Below, piece after piece: positions 17,860 to 26,967 of a stretch of DNA of 64,000 nucleotides. The stretch spans positions 1 through 64,000 of the forward strand of contig NZ_JABUAE010000007.1 in the NCBI RefSeq assembly GCF_013314535.1, given 5' to 3'. Numbering within the stretch: the stretch's first letter is position 1; each line of letters begins with the position of its first letter. This DNA is from Bacillus sp. Xin1 (GTDB taxonomy: Bacteria; Bacillota; Bacilli; Bacillales; Bacillaceae_G). Made by a program: the position numbers and the translations under genes. The notes below the pieces were generated by a model. That model saw only the letters and a program-made list of their open reading frames with translations, searched no databases and was not told the DNA's origin.

Positions 17860-19065
17860 ATGAATCATCTTATAAAACGTTATAGTAAACCGATTTGGAT
17901 TCGACTACTAGGTGAATTGTTAACAAGAACAACTGAGGCGATGTTAGCGATAATTTTTATTGTACATGTGAATAAAGCTTTAGAAGGAAATGTCATCTTG
18001 ACGATGCTTCTCTTTGGCTTGCAACCTCTTTCTGATATTGTGTTCACAATCATTGCTGGAGGTGTAACAGATCGCTATGGCAGAAAGAAAATTATGTTAC
18101 TTGGATTATTCATCCAAGCAATTGCAATAGGCGGATTTGTTTTTGCTGCATCAGTACCCTTTTTCGCTTTGCTATATGTACTAAATGGTATCGGCCGCTC
18201 CTTATATATTCCTGCTCAGCGTGCTCAAATTGCAGACTTAACTGCGCCAGAGCAACAAGCAGAAATATTTGCTGTTCTTCAATCAGTGGGAGCAGTCGGA
18301 GCTGTAATTGGTCCGTTCATTAGCGCCTTTATTTATGATAGTCACCCTGAATACTTATTTATGATTCAAGCTATGACTCTCCTGCTATATGCCATTCTCG
18401 TATGGACGCAGCTTCCCGAAACAGCGCCAAACATTCAAACAGCTCAAAAATCAACACAAGTCACAACAAGAAAGGAATTTATTTTTAAACATTATGCTGT
18501 ATTTGGACTTATGATATCTACTCTTCCGATTAGCTTTTTCTATGCGCAAACTGAAACGAATTATCGTGTATTTGCAGAGAATATATTTCCAAATTTCTTA
18601 TTCGTTCTCGCATTCATTTCAACTTGCAGAGCAATTATGGAAATCCTACTACAAGTCGGTCTCGTCAAATGGTCTGAACGATTTTCCATGCCAAAAATAA
18701 TCGTTATTTCATATATTTTTTATACATTGGCAGCCATCGGTTATGGTTATTCCACAACATTATTGTCACTCTTCTTTACATTACTTTTCCTTACAATTGG
18801 GGAAAGTATTGCTTTAAATCATCTACTTCGATTTGTTTCAGGAATCGCACCGAGTCATATGCGTGGATTGTATTTTTCTATTTACGGGATACACTGGGAC
18901 ATTTCTCGAACATGCGGTCCAGTTATTGGAGCAATGATATTAGGTCATGTAAACGGCAGTACCCTATTTTATATTTGTGCCTGCTTATTAATCATTGGTG
19001 GAATCATACAAACTTATTTTGTTTCTTCCGTAGAACGTAACAAAGCAAAAGAGCTGTCTTTATAA
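17860..19065 (+). CDS. MFS transporter paired with SgrR
   Basis: A 401-residue transporter with about 12 membrane segments and motif A GGVTDRYGRKKIM after helix 2. The start has AGAGGAGG upstream. It shares a short (about 100-base) intergenic region with the SgrR-like gene; in E. coli SgrR likewise acts next to the sugar exporter gene setA, so this may export a small sugar or another toxic solute (inference). A terminator overlaps the stop codon. Only the MFS family is certain. Confidence 0.87.
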   Translation: MNHLIKRYSKPIWIRLLGELLTRTTEAMLAIIFIVHVNKALEGNVILTMLLFGLQPLSDIVFTIIAGGVTDRYGRKKIMLLGLFIQAIAIGGFVFAASVPFFALLYVLNGIGRSLYIPAQRAQIADLTAPEQQAEIFAVLQSVGAVGAVIGPFISAFIYDSHPEYLFMIQAMTLLLYAILVWTQLPETAPNIQTAQKSTQVTTRKEFIFKHYAVFGLMISTLPISFFYAQTETNYRVFAENIFPNFLFVLAFISTCRAIMEILLQVGLVKWSERFSMPKIIVISYIFYTLAAIGYGYSTTLLSLFFTLLFLTIGESIALNHLLRFVSGIAPSHMRGLYFSIYGIHWDISRTCGPVIGAMILGHVNGSTLFYICACLLIIGGIIQTYFVSSVERNKAKELSL

Positions 19066-19078
19066 AGACAGCTCTTTC
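19045..19078 (+). terminator. Terminator overlapping the MFS stop codon
   Basis: AAAGAGCTGTCTTTA/TAAAGACAGCTCTTT, about 14 base pairs with almost no loop, then TCTTCTTCC. It may also serve the convergent lipoprotein gene. Confidence 0.75.
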
Positions 19079-19090
19079 TTCTTCCCTTGG

Positions 19091-19783
19091 CTAACCAGCC
19101 ATATTATTAATACTATCCCCTGGAGAGAATACAGAAATATGATCGACTTTTCCAGTAGAACTCGGTATAACAAACTTCAGTTCAAATTGGTCATTCACTT
19201 TATAAATATATATTTTGTCATTGCCATTTACTTTAACTGACATCGGTTTCCCTAAAACTTTTTCAATGTCCTGTAAAGTAATTGTGTGAAGGTCTGAATG
19301 GTTGGAACGAACATCAAAAATTTGAGATCCTTTATTAAACCCAATAACAACCTTTTTACTTTTATAAGTAGAATACATCCCTTTACCTGCTGGTTCAGTT
19401 TTATCAGCTTTCCCCCATACCTTTTCAACGTCTTCAATATCACTTGTATGTGCAGCAAATGCAACATTTGGTACTTTTCCTTGTTTAGCTTGTTCTAATA
19501 TATTTTTAATTTGATTACTTATTTTAGGATCTATAGATGAATTAGGTGGATTGGGCTTTGGTTTAGAATCTGTTGATGAACTCCCTGAATCCTTGGATGG
19601 ATCTGAAGAAGGTTTTTCATTTTTCTTTTCAGCTGAATCAGCAGAAGAATCCGGTTCCACTTCAGAATTCTTCTCAGGTGTTTGCGTAGTTGATTTCTGT
19701 TCATCAGAATCCTTGCAAGCTGTTAGTGCTAGCATACATGTTAATACGAGAAAGCACATTATCAGTTTCATACAAGCTTTCAT
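19091..19783 (-). CDS. YjgB-like (DUF4309) lipoprotein
   Basis: A 230-residue secreted lipoprotein. The signal peptide ends in the lipobox LTAC with Cys23 as the lipidation site. Residues about 24-85 form a low-complexity Ser/Pro/Lys/Asp linker. The C-terminal part from about residue 88 (NILEQAKQGKVPNVAFA...IEDVEKVWGKAD) is a DUF4309/YjgB domain of unknown role. The start ATG has AGGAGG upstream. Anchored in the outer leaflet of the membrane; function unknown. Confidence 0.82.
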   Translation of the reverse strand: MKACMKLIMCFLVLTCMLALTACKDSDEQKSTTQTPEKNSEVEPDSSADSAEKKNEKPSSDPSKDSGSSSTDSKPKPNPPNSSIDPKISNQIKNILEQAKQGKVPNVAFAAHTSDIEDVEKVWGKADKTEPAGKGMYSTYKSKKVVIGFNKGSQIFDVRSNHSDLHTITLQDIEKVLGKPMSVKVNGNDKIYIYKVNDQFELKFVIPSSTGKVDHISVFSPGDSINNMAG

Positions 19784-20000
19784 ACTTGCATCCTCCTAAA
19801 TTATAATCCATCACACTACATTTCAACGTAAATCCATATCCTTTTACATCTGAAAAATCCTTCAACTTATATCCCACTTCTCTCCTGAATCAATTTAATC
19901 CTTCATATAATGAAAAGTTAACTGAGGGAGATGGCTCTATGCACTACTGATTATTAGCTCATCCCCATCATGATTTTATTCATCTTTATATGGTATAGAA

Positions 20001-20237
20001 GTAAATCCTAGTTGCTTATCAAATTTATTTAAAAAAGAAGTAGGTATTCCTTTAAGTGAACACGTTCAAAGAGAACGGGTAGAAGAAGCTAAAAAATTAT
20101 TAACTTTGACTACATATCCTTTATCCGAAATCTGTACTTGGCTTAACTTTAATGATTAAAGTTATTTCACAAGAATTTTTAAGAAATTCACTGATACCAC
20201 ACCTAAACAATACCGTCAAAAATATGCTGTATTGTAA
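20001..20237 (+). pseudogene. AraC-type HTH relic with an internal stop
   Basis: In one frame the sequence encodes VNPSCLSNLFKKEVGIPLSEHV, then RVEEAKKLL and YPLSEICTWLNF, an internal TAA at 20157, and SYFTRIFKKF..TPKQYR: a complete double helix-turn-helix of the AraC family. The stop replaces the usual Gln of the LGF.DQSYF motif. No start codon or N-terminal domain is visible upstream, so it is truncated as well. The region 19800-20000 holds nothing else I can identify. Confidence 0.75.
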
Positions 20238-20242
20238 TAATT

Positions 20243-20270
20243 AAAAAAGCTGCCCTATTAAAGGGCAGCT
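20243..20270 (-). terminator. Rho-independent terminator
   Basis: Stem GCTGCCCT/AGGGCAGC followed on the minus strand by six Ts, 13 bases beyond the acidic-protein stop codon. Confidence 0.85.
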
Positions 20271-20282
20271 CCAAATATGTAG

Positions 20283-20678
20283 TTATACTTCAATACTTTT
20301 TCCATCTTCAACGATATGGTAAAGTAAGTGTGCTAAATGATGAATCGGACCATTTTCTTCCTCTTCTTCATCTGTTTCACCTTGGAATTCAAGGTCATTT
20401 AAGTACAGCGCTAAAAATTGATAGAATAATTTCAAATCAAATCCGTAGCAAGCACTTGGCTCTTCATGATCTCCTTCATATTGCAACATTAAGTATTGCT
20501 CGTTTCCTTCTGCATCTTCTGCATCAAAGAATACAAAGAAACCGACATTTGTATCTAAATCAAATAGATGACGAGTACCATTCTCTGTTGCTTTATTAAA
20601 ATCCTCTTCACTTAACTTATGTACTGTTGTTGCTTTTGCATTGTCTTCTTGATGAAAGTTTACTGTAAATGATTTCAA
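20283..20678 (-). CDS. Acidic protein of unknown function
   Basis: A 131-residue, strongly acidic protein (ETDEEEEENG near the C-terminus; FDAEDAEGNEQYL in the middle) without membrane segments. I choose a TTG start at 20678, since AGGAGGTG lies seven bases upstream; an ATG at 20711 would sit before that site. It has its own terminator and is preceded by a GlsB-type gene on the same strand. I cannot assign a role. Confidence 0.72.
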   Translation of the reverse strand: MKSFTVNFHQEDNAKATTVHKLSEEDFNKATENGTRHLFDLDTNVGFFVFFDAEDAEGNEQYLMLQYEGDHEEPSACYGFDLKLFYQFLALYLNDLEFQGETDEEEEENGPIHHLAHLLYHIVEDGKSIEV

Positions 20679-20773
20679 TGCTGACACCTCCTGATTGTAT
20701 ATCAGTAGCATAACAGATTAGGACAAATAATACAAAAATGGATCGCTGACAATTTTCAGCGATCCACCTAATT

Positions 20774-21022
20774 TCACTTTCGCAATACACGGAGTAATAG
20801 GCTGACAATGAAAATTAAAGCAATGGCACCAATTAATGCTGGAATAATTGCATACCCTCCAATAACCGGTCCAAACGTCCCCAATAACGATGTTCCAAGC
20901 CAAGAACCGATAATTCCAGCAATAATATTTCCAATTACACCACCAGGTATATCTTTACCAACAATTAAACTTGCTAGCCACCCTAAAATACCTCCGACAA
21001 TTAAAGACCATATAAATGCCAT
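20774..21022 (-). CDS. GlsB/YeaQ/YmgE family stress membrane protein
   Basis: An 82-residue protein with three hydrophobic segments and the Gly-rich GGILGWLASLIVG...GGVIGNIIAGIIGSWLG pattern of the transglycosylase-associated protein family. Despite the family name no enzyme activity is established; members are induced in general stress. The ATG has AAGGAGG upstream. Confidence 0.87.
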   Translation of the reverse strand: MAFIWSLIVGGILGWLASLIVGKDIPGGVIGNIIAGIIGSWLGTSLLGTFGPVIGGYAIIPALIGAIALIFIVSLLLRVLRK

Positions 21023-21355
21023 ATCATTACCTCCTTCATTTTACAAACCAAAAATAATGACAAAAAATTATTGCTTACCATTAGTTATGCTACTTTTTTA
21101 TTGAGTTATACTATTAACTTACGGATAGTAGAAATACGATTATACTAAACGATTTAAAGTGACATTCCATCGCCAACAGCCCTTTTTTTAGAGAGATCAT
21201 CCATATCTTTATTCTTTTATCTAATTATTCAAAATTGAGTTTAGGGGCACATGTATAATTCCACTGTAAAGGTACCTACAAAGCGAACGAATGTTTTGAC
21301 ATATTTCTTAATATTCAGTAAACTTAAAATGAGTATATGAAAGAGGGAACATAAA
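21023..21355. other. Intergenic region, nothing recognised
   Basis: About 330 bases between the GlsB-type gene and the DinB-like gene. I see only the two expected promoter regions and no repeat, RNA or coding relic. Confidence 0.4.
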
Positions 21356-21844
21356 TTGAATAATGTCGATTTGTTATTATTAAACCTATCAGAAGTAAGA
21401 AGACGAAGCATAAAAGTTTGGACAACTATTCCTGAGGAGAAATTAGATTGGAGACCAGATTCTGAGGCATTAAGTTGTAAAGAGATGATAAGGCATGTTT
21501 TGGAAGCTGAATACATTTATCTGCAAATATTAAGAAATCAAGGTAATACCCAAAATATAACGTCACCTTTTGAAGCAAAAGTATTTACATCTGTTAAAGA
21601 CGAGCTACATTTTGCACAACCATACCATGAACTGTTTATTGATTTTGTCAGATCTTTATCAAATGAAGAATTAGAAAATATAAAAATAGATCGTTCAAAC
21701 CTAACTGAACTTGGCTACACGGGCTATATTCGTTCTTTAGGTGACATGTTACTACGAATCGCGTATCATGAAGGTGTTCATATAGGACAAATATTAGATT
21801 ATATGAGAACGATGCAGATAGACCGACCGGATATTTGGGACTAA
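21356..21844 (+). CDS. DinB family protein
   Basis: A 162-residue four-helix-bundle protein of the DinB/YfiT superfamily, whose members carry a three-histidine metal site and include bacillithiol-dependent enzymes. Candidate ligands are His in MIRHVLEAEY (near residue 46) and the pair in YHEGVHIGQI (near 139-143). It starts with TTG after AAGAGGGA. It is monocistronic. Whether it is a thiol transferase or another hydrolase is not visible. Confidence 0.8.
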   Translation: MNNVDLLLLNLSEVRRRSIKVWTTIPEEKLDWRPDSEALSCKEMIRHVLEAEYIYLQILRNQGNTQNITSPFEAKVFTSVKDELHFAQPYHELFIDFVRSLSNEELENIKIDRSNLTELGYTGYIRSLGDMLLRIAYHEGVHIGQILDYMRTMQIDRPDIWD

Positions 21845-21953
21845 AGTCCTTGATATTTACATATTTAAGGGAATAATTCTCTTTTAATTAAGCATACCAT
21901 TGTATTTTCTAACACAGATTGTTCTTGCTTCTTCATGTATTCATATATACCAT

Positions 21954-22931
21954 CTAAGAACAATCTGGTTTCAACATTGTTCTCATAAATTCTCTTTTAA
22001 ACGCTTGATAGCTAAAATCAACAGCAATTCTTTGTACAGGTCTATTATCAAATCTTTTCAGTTCAGCAATCTTTCTAAAATCAGCTACACTTTGCCCTCT
22101 TGTTTCATCATTTGTTGTACTTATCCATACAGCAGACTTTTTATATTTAAAGATATTATCATTGATTAATGAAATGAACGGTAATAGATCATGAATGGGA
22201 CTTCCACCAATCCCAGGGTATTCTTTTTTATAAAAGTTTTCATAATAAAAATCAATCATTGGTTTAATTAATTTTGCTTGATCTGTTCCTTTTTGATGAA
22301 TAATATTTACCATTACAGGAGTAATAAGTGCCCGTTGTGTTACATTTAATGGATAGATACTCGCATTCTTCGCGTATTTCATGACAATATTAGTAGCAAT
22401 TGGATCTCCGTAAAAATTAGCTTCTGATACTGGTGTAACATTACCTGGAAATAAAAATGCACCGCCCATTATATAATAAGAGCATACTTGGTCCATTACA
22501 TCTGGATACAAAAGAAATAGTGTCGCAAGTGAAGTTAAACGTCCTGTCGCCACAATAATAATATCTTCTGGACATTGTTCAATAAGCTTAATGACTTCGC
22601 AAAAGTTTTCTCTTTCCGGCCCTCTCATTTTCGGTGGAATAATTGATCCCAAACCGTGATCTCCATGGATTTCTGGAAAAAATAAAGGATTTTCCGCCGT
22701 CAATGGTCGGCTTGCTCCTTTCATTATTTTTACCTTCGTAGCATAGTATTTCTCTAAAAAATAAACATTTTCAGTTACACTTTCTCTTGATACATTACCA
22801 TAATCTGCTACAATCCCAAGGATATCGATATTGCATGTTTTATCAGCATAAATTAAAGCAACTGCATCATCGATACCAAAGTCTCCAAAAAAGATTATTT
22901 TTTTATTTACTCCTCTCACCCTCCTCGCCAT
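21954..22931 (-). CDS. Inosine-uridine preferring nucleoside hydrolase family protein
   Basis: Hydrolyses N-glycosidic bonds of nucleosides in salvage. The N-terminal calcium-site motif reads FGDFGIDDAVAL (usual form DxDxGxDDA), then IVADYGNV, and the HGDHGLGS segment and the C-terminal ISPIHDLLPF-like GSPIHDLLPFISL are present. At 325 residues it is full length. The start is uncertain: the ATG at 22931 has no ribosome binding site, while a good site (AGAGGAG) further in is followed by AAT AAA AAA rather than ATG. This may be a mutated start codon (see findings). Confidence 0.8.
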   Translation of the reverse strand: MARRVRGVNKKIIFFGDFGIDDAVALIYADKTCNIDILGIVADYGNVSRESVTENVYFLEKYYATKVKIMKGASRPLTAENPLFFPEIHGDHGLGSIIPPKMRGPERENFCEVIKLIEQCPEDIIIVATGRLTSLATLFLLYPDVMDQVCSYYIMGGAFLFPGNVTPVSEANFYGDPIATNIVMKYAKNASIYPLNVTQRALITPVMVNIIHQKGTDQAKLIKPMIDFYYENFYKKEYPGIGGSPIHDLLPFISLINDNIFKYKKSAVWISTTNDETRGQSVADFRKIAELKRFDNRPVQRIAVDFSYQAFKREFMRTMLKPDCS

Positions 22932-22982
22932 ATTCTACTATTATTATTATGTGGAAAAGACAAGGCTGTGAAACAGTTTAAA

Positions 22983-23012
22983 AGAAAAAACCACCTATTT
23001 ATTGGTGGTTTC
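22983..23012 (-). terminator. Terminator overlapping a small gene's 3' end
   Basis: AAACCACCAATAAATAGGTGGTTT followed by TTTTC on the minus strand; the left arm includes the last codons of the DUF3970 gene. Confidence 0.7.
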
Positions 23013-23183
23013 CAGCTTTTTATATGATAAATATGCTAACACATTCTTACTGTTCTCATACTTCGGGTTATTTCCTTTTCTCGGCTCCCTCGTATGTGTT
23101 TTTTCAAACCCAGGAATTTCAGGCATCTTCTCCAAAAATTCAACAATTTCTTTCTCAGTTCCCTCAATACGTACACGAATCAT
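22995..23183 (-). CDS. Small YvzF-like (DUF3970) protein
   Basis: A 62-residue soluble protein beginning MIRVRIEGTEKEIVEFLEKM, which matches the short DUF3970/YvzF family of bacilli in length and pattern. AGGAG lies upstream of the ATG. Function unknown. It may be co-transcribed with nothing else, as a terminator overlaps its end. Confidence 0.75.
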   Translation of the reverse strand: MIRVRIEGTEKEIVEFLEKMPEIPGFEKTHTREPRKGNNPKYENSKNVLAYLSYKKLETTNK

Positions 23184-23252
23184 GATGACTACTCCTTAAT
23201 TCTCATTTTCTCTGTAATAAGTATAACGTACTCGTGAGAGACTGCAATATAA

Positions 23253-24038
23253 TTATCTTTTTAAAGTTGAAGTTTTCTGACACACAAAGAGTGCCATCTC
23301 AGTATAAAATGATTCTACTTGATTATTTTTACATTGTATGTTGAAAAACTCCTTCATTTCATTGGAAGTCTTCATCATACAATCTGTTAACTTTGAACGT
23401 GTTACCTGTGGTACGTTCATCATATTGCACCACCAATCAAAATCAAATTGTTTCTCAAATGTGTAACATGATTGCATTTGCAAACCCTTTTTCTCTAATA
23501 ATGAAATCCATTCTGTTTTTTTCAGCGCCCGCCTATGGCTCGGATCTCGCTTTTTCTCAATAAAGTTATAAAATGTATCGTATTCATTATTTTCAGGAGC
23601 AACATTATCAATTAATATAAATAATCCATTTTCTTCTAACGTGCGATGTACTTCAAAAATAAATTGTGAAGGATTTGAGAAATGATGCGCTGCAATACGA
23701 CACACAATTGTATCAAACGATTCATTAGAAAATGGTAAATCCTCTGCATTTCCAGCTACAAATGAAACATGATCATGCCCATTAGCATGAATGAATTCTT
23801 TTGCTTTCTCCAACATTTGTTCCGTTAAATCAAGAGCGACTACACTTTTGAATAATGGTGCTAGCCTATTCGCTACATGTCCACCACCTGTAGCAATATC
23901 AAGAAGACGAGTGTTTTTATGATTTTGCACTTGCTGAACTAAATATTGTAAATCTGATCCTTTTGCATGAATTTGACTTTTAACATACTTTTCAGCATTA
24001 CTACCAAACTGAGTCTTTATAAGTTCTTCATTACTCAT
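23253..24038 (-). CDS. Class I SAM-dependent methyltransferase (UbiE-like)
   Basis: A 261-residue methyltransferase. Motif I is LDIATGGGHVANRL (about residues 46-59), the acidic end of strand 2 is VALDLTEQML, and the post-motif VAGNAEDLPFSNESFDTIVCRIAAHHF follows the UbiE/Methyltransf_11 pattern. No other biosynthetic gene is adjacent, so the substrate is not predictable. The start follows an AGAAGATGA-type site. Confidence 0.87.
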   Translation of the reverse strand: MSNEELIKTQFGSNAEKYVKSQIHAKGSDLQYLVQQVQNHKNTRLLDIATGGGHVANRLAPLFKSVVALDLTEQMLEKAKEFIHANGHDHVSFVAGNAEDLPFSNESFDTIVCRIAAHHFSNPSQFIFEVHRTLEENGLFILIDNVAPENNEYDTFYNFIEKKRDPSHRRALKKTEWISLLEKKGLQMQSCYTFEKQFDFDWWCNMMNVPQVTRSKLTDCMMKTSNEMKEFFNIQCKNNQVESFYTEMALFVCQKTSTLKR

Positions 24039-24162
24039 TCTGGATCATCTTCTTTCTACATATATTTACATATTCTTTTCAGCAAGAATATATAAATATC
24101 CTCTTTTAACTACATTCTGAAGAAATCTTTCACAAAGAAATTTCCCTTTATTCCTTCGATAT

Positions 24163-24750
24163 TCAATGGACCAAGACTTCCATTCTATTCTCACTTTTTT
24201 CTCGTTTTATATATTCACATACATTTGTACGATATACTTGTACGGTACAAGGAAGCGACAGTATGAATACTTTGTTTACCATATTTTCTTCATACTCATC
24301 CATCCATTCCTTTGCCTCTACATAGTGATTCAAAATCAATGTATAGAAACTCCTAAATTCCATTTCTGTTTTATTCACTCCTATTTCTCTAAGCAATTCT
24401 TTACATAATAACGAGCGTCTATTAATAAAATGAGGAAAGTAATATGCATAAATCATTTCACGGCACTTTTCTCTAATCATTTCTTCAAATTTCATATGAT
24501 ATATTTCACTCCCTACATAGAACGCCCCTCTCATTCCCCCACTATACTCCCGTAAAAAATCTTCAATTGTATGATACTTATAATCTTCGTGTGTTTGATT
24601 CATATGTACCAAAACACCACTAGAATTCACAATATATTTAGGGGCTGTTATGTAATAATAGACAACCCAAAAACAAAGTTTTTCTATTATTTCCTCTTCT
24701 TGTTCCTGTAAAAACTGATCAAGCAATTTCTTGAAAAATTGTTGTATCAT
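24163..24750 (-). CDS. Hypothetical protein
   Basis: A 195-residue protein rich in Tyr, Glu and Phe with no signal peptide; it looks alpha-helical and soluble. The ATG at 24750 has GGGGAGG seven bases upstream, which I prefer over the ATG at 24768 that overlaps this site. The first 60 residues loosely resemble a regulator ligand domain, but no helix-turn-helix is evident. I do not recognise it. Confidence 0.6.
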   Translation of the reverse strand: MIQQFFKKLLDQFLQEQEEEIIEKLCFWVVYYYITAPKYIVNSSGVLVHMNQTHEDYKYHTIEDFLREYSGGMRGAFYVGSEIYHMKFEEMIREKCREMIYAYYFPHFINRRSLLCKELLREIGVNKTEMEFRSFYTLILNHYVEAKEWMDEYEENMVNKVFILSLPCTVQVYRTNVCEYIKREKSENRMEVLVH

Positions 24751-24981
24751 CAACTCGCCTCCCCTCATACATTTTAAATTTATCCCCGTTTACTTTCCAA
24801 TGTGTAAAATTTGTTTTTAACCCTACAAAAGCAAATTTTTATCTAAATCAAACAGATTGAACTTTGATTATCAAACACGTAATATAGACTCTGACTCTAA
24901 AAAATAATGATTAACATATAGGAATGAAAAGGAGGATTTATATACGATTTTTCCTAATTTATAAGACGGAGAGGTTTTGTT

Positions 24982-26183
24982 ATGTGGCGTAATAGAAATG
25001 TCTGGATTGTTCTTATCGGTGAATTCATTGCCGGACTCGGTTTGTGGCTTGGGATTCTTGGCAATCTAGAATTTATGCAGAAGTATGTACCTTCTGATTT
25101 TATGAAATCAATCATTTTATTTATTGGATTATTAGCAGGTGTTCTAGTTGGACCTATGGCGGGACGAGTAATTGATCAATATGAAAAAAGAAGGTTCTCC
25201 TTTACGCAGGCTTTGGCCGTGTTATCAGTGTGATTTTTATGTTTTTCGCTATTCAATATGAAAGTATTGCCTTTATGATCGCATTTATGATCGCCATTCA
25301 AATTTCGGCGGCCTTTTATTTCCCTGCTTTGCAGTCTGTGATCCCACTTATCGTTCGTGAGCATGAATTATTACAGATGAACGGTGTACATATGAATATC
25401 GGAACAATTGCTCGTATTGCTGGAACCTCCCTAGGTGGTGTTCTTCTTGTAGTGATGAGCTTACAGTATATGTACGCATTTTCAATGGCTGCCTACGCTT
25501 TATTATTCCTTTCGACTTTTTTCCTACAATTTGAGGATCGAAAATCAAATATATCAAGTAACAAAGCAGCGAAAGATAATAGTTTTATGGAAGTATTCAG
25601 GATATTAAAAGGGATCCCAGTAGCATTCCGTGCACTTATTTTAAGTATTATCCCCCTTTTATTTATCGCAGGTTTCAATTTAATGGTAATTAATATTAGC
25701 GAAATGCAACATGATCCTACAATAAAAGGATTTATTTATACAATTGAAGGGATAGCATTTATGTTAGGAGCCTTCGTTATTAAACGTTTATCCGAGCATT
25801 TCCCACCAGAAAAATTACTTTATTTCTTCGCCTTTTGTACTGCTGTTGCGCACCTCTCACTATTCTTTAGTGATGTAAAATGGATGGCACTTACATCGTT
25901 TGGTCTGTTTGGATTTAGTGTTGGCTGTTTCTTCCCGATTATGTCGACAATCTTCCAAACAAAAGTTGAAAAAAGCTACCACGGTCGGTTGTTCTCATTC
26001 CGTAATATGTTTGAAAGGGTTATGTTTCAAATTGTCTTACTTGGAACAGGTTTTTTCCTAGATACAATCGGGTTACAATATATGGTTCTTATCTTTGGTG
26101 TGATTTCGTTACTTATTATTGTTATGTCTCTATCAAAACAAAAACAAGCAAGTAAAAATGCTTCTCAAGTATCGAACATGTAA
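24982..26183 (+). pseudogene. Frameshifted MFS transporter
   Basis: Two overlapping ORFs encode one transporter of about 400 residues. The first (24982-25233) has the start of an MFS protein with motif A-like GPMAGRVIDQYEKRR; it then runs out of frame. The second frame continues with GFGRVISVIFMFFAIQ and the remaining ten or so membrane segments to 26183. Restoring one A in the A-run at 25184-25189 joins them as YEKKKVLLYAGFGRVIS. The downstream ORF could start at a GTG overlapping the TGA (GTGTGA), but it would lack two helices. Either a true inactivation, a slippage site or a sequencing error. Confidence 0.75.
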
Positions 26184-26213
26184 AATCCATCTCAACATTG
26201 AGATGGATTTTTC
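26182..26213. terminator. Bidirectional terminator
   Basis: AAATCCATCTCAA/TTGAGATGGATTT with a short loop, between the frameshifted MFS gene and the convergent pduL; flanked by A and T runs on both sides. Confidence 0.8.
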
Positions 26214-26215
26214 CT

Positions 26216-26794
26216 TTATTGTAAGAGTTGACCTAAGTCTCCGGTTGTTACATTCCCGCTATTGGCTTCATCGGTATCAATATGCATATCTAATGCGTAC
26301 GTATCTTTTACACGAATTAATACTTGATTAAAAACCAATCCTCTGTCTCCTTCTACTTTAACACTTACATATTGTCCATCTTTTACTTGAAATTCCTCAG
26401 CATCTTGAGACGTCATATGGATATGACGCTCAGCGATGATTACACCTTTTTCAATTTTTAAAGATCCCTTTGGACCAATGAGAGTAATCCCTGGTGTTCC
26501 ATCAATATTGCCTGATGCTCGAATCGGAGCATCTACTCCTAACTTACGTGCATCTGTTTTTGAAATTTCAACCTGTGTAAACTTCCGGATAGGACCAAGA
26601 ATACGGACTTTCGAGATTTCCGCCTTTTCAGTCTGAATCGTTACTGTTTCTTTTGCTGCAAATTCCCCTGGTTGTGAAAGTTCTTTTGCAACCGTTAGCT
26701 CATACCCTTCCCCAAAAAGTTTTTCTAAATCTTCGTTTGTCACATGGATATGCCGATTTGATACACCAATTGGAATTTGTTTCACCTTAAACAC
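26216..26794 (-). CDS. pduL: PduL-type phosphate acyltransferase
   Basis: Interconverts acyl-CoA (propionyl- or acetyl-CoA) and acyl phosphate. The 192-residue protein has two PduL repeats with the zinc-binding histidines: GVSNRHIHV (residues 10-18), AERHIHMTSQDA and the C-terminal LDMHIDTDEANS. Length without the usual N-terminal targeting peptide suggests a free cytosolic enzyme, and no microcompartment genes are nearby. It is monocistronic and convergent to the MFS pseudogene. Confidence 0.88.
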   Translation of the reverse strand: MFKVKQIPIGVSNRHIHVTNEDLEKLFGEGYELTVAKELSQPGEFAAKETVTIQTEKAEISKVRILGPIRKFTQVEISKTDARKLGVDAPIRASGNIDGTPGITLIGPKGSLKIEKGVIIAERHIHMTSQDAEEFQVKDGQYVSVKVEGDRGLVFNQVLIRVKDTYALDMHIDTDEANSGNVTTGDLGQLLQ

Positions 26795-26967
26795 CTCTTC
26801 ATTATGTGGTAGTATTCATACTCTTTAGCCTTCCCTTCTTTTTCTTTTTACACAACTTCGTTTTGAATTCTGACCCAAAAGTGATAAAATGGAATTATGT
26901 GTTTTCAGAATAATAAAAGAATATAAAAACTACAACAACGAAAACACAGTTTTTAGGAGGGGTTTTG

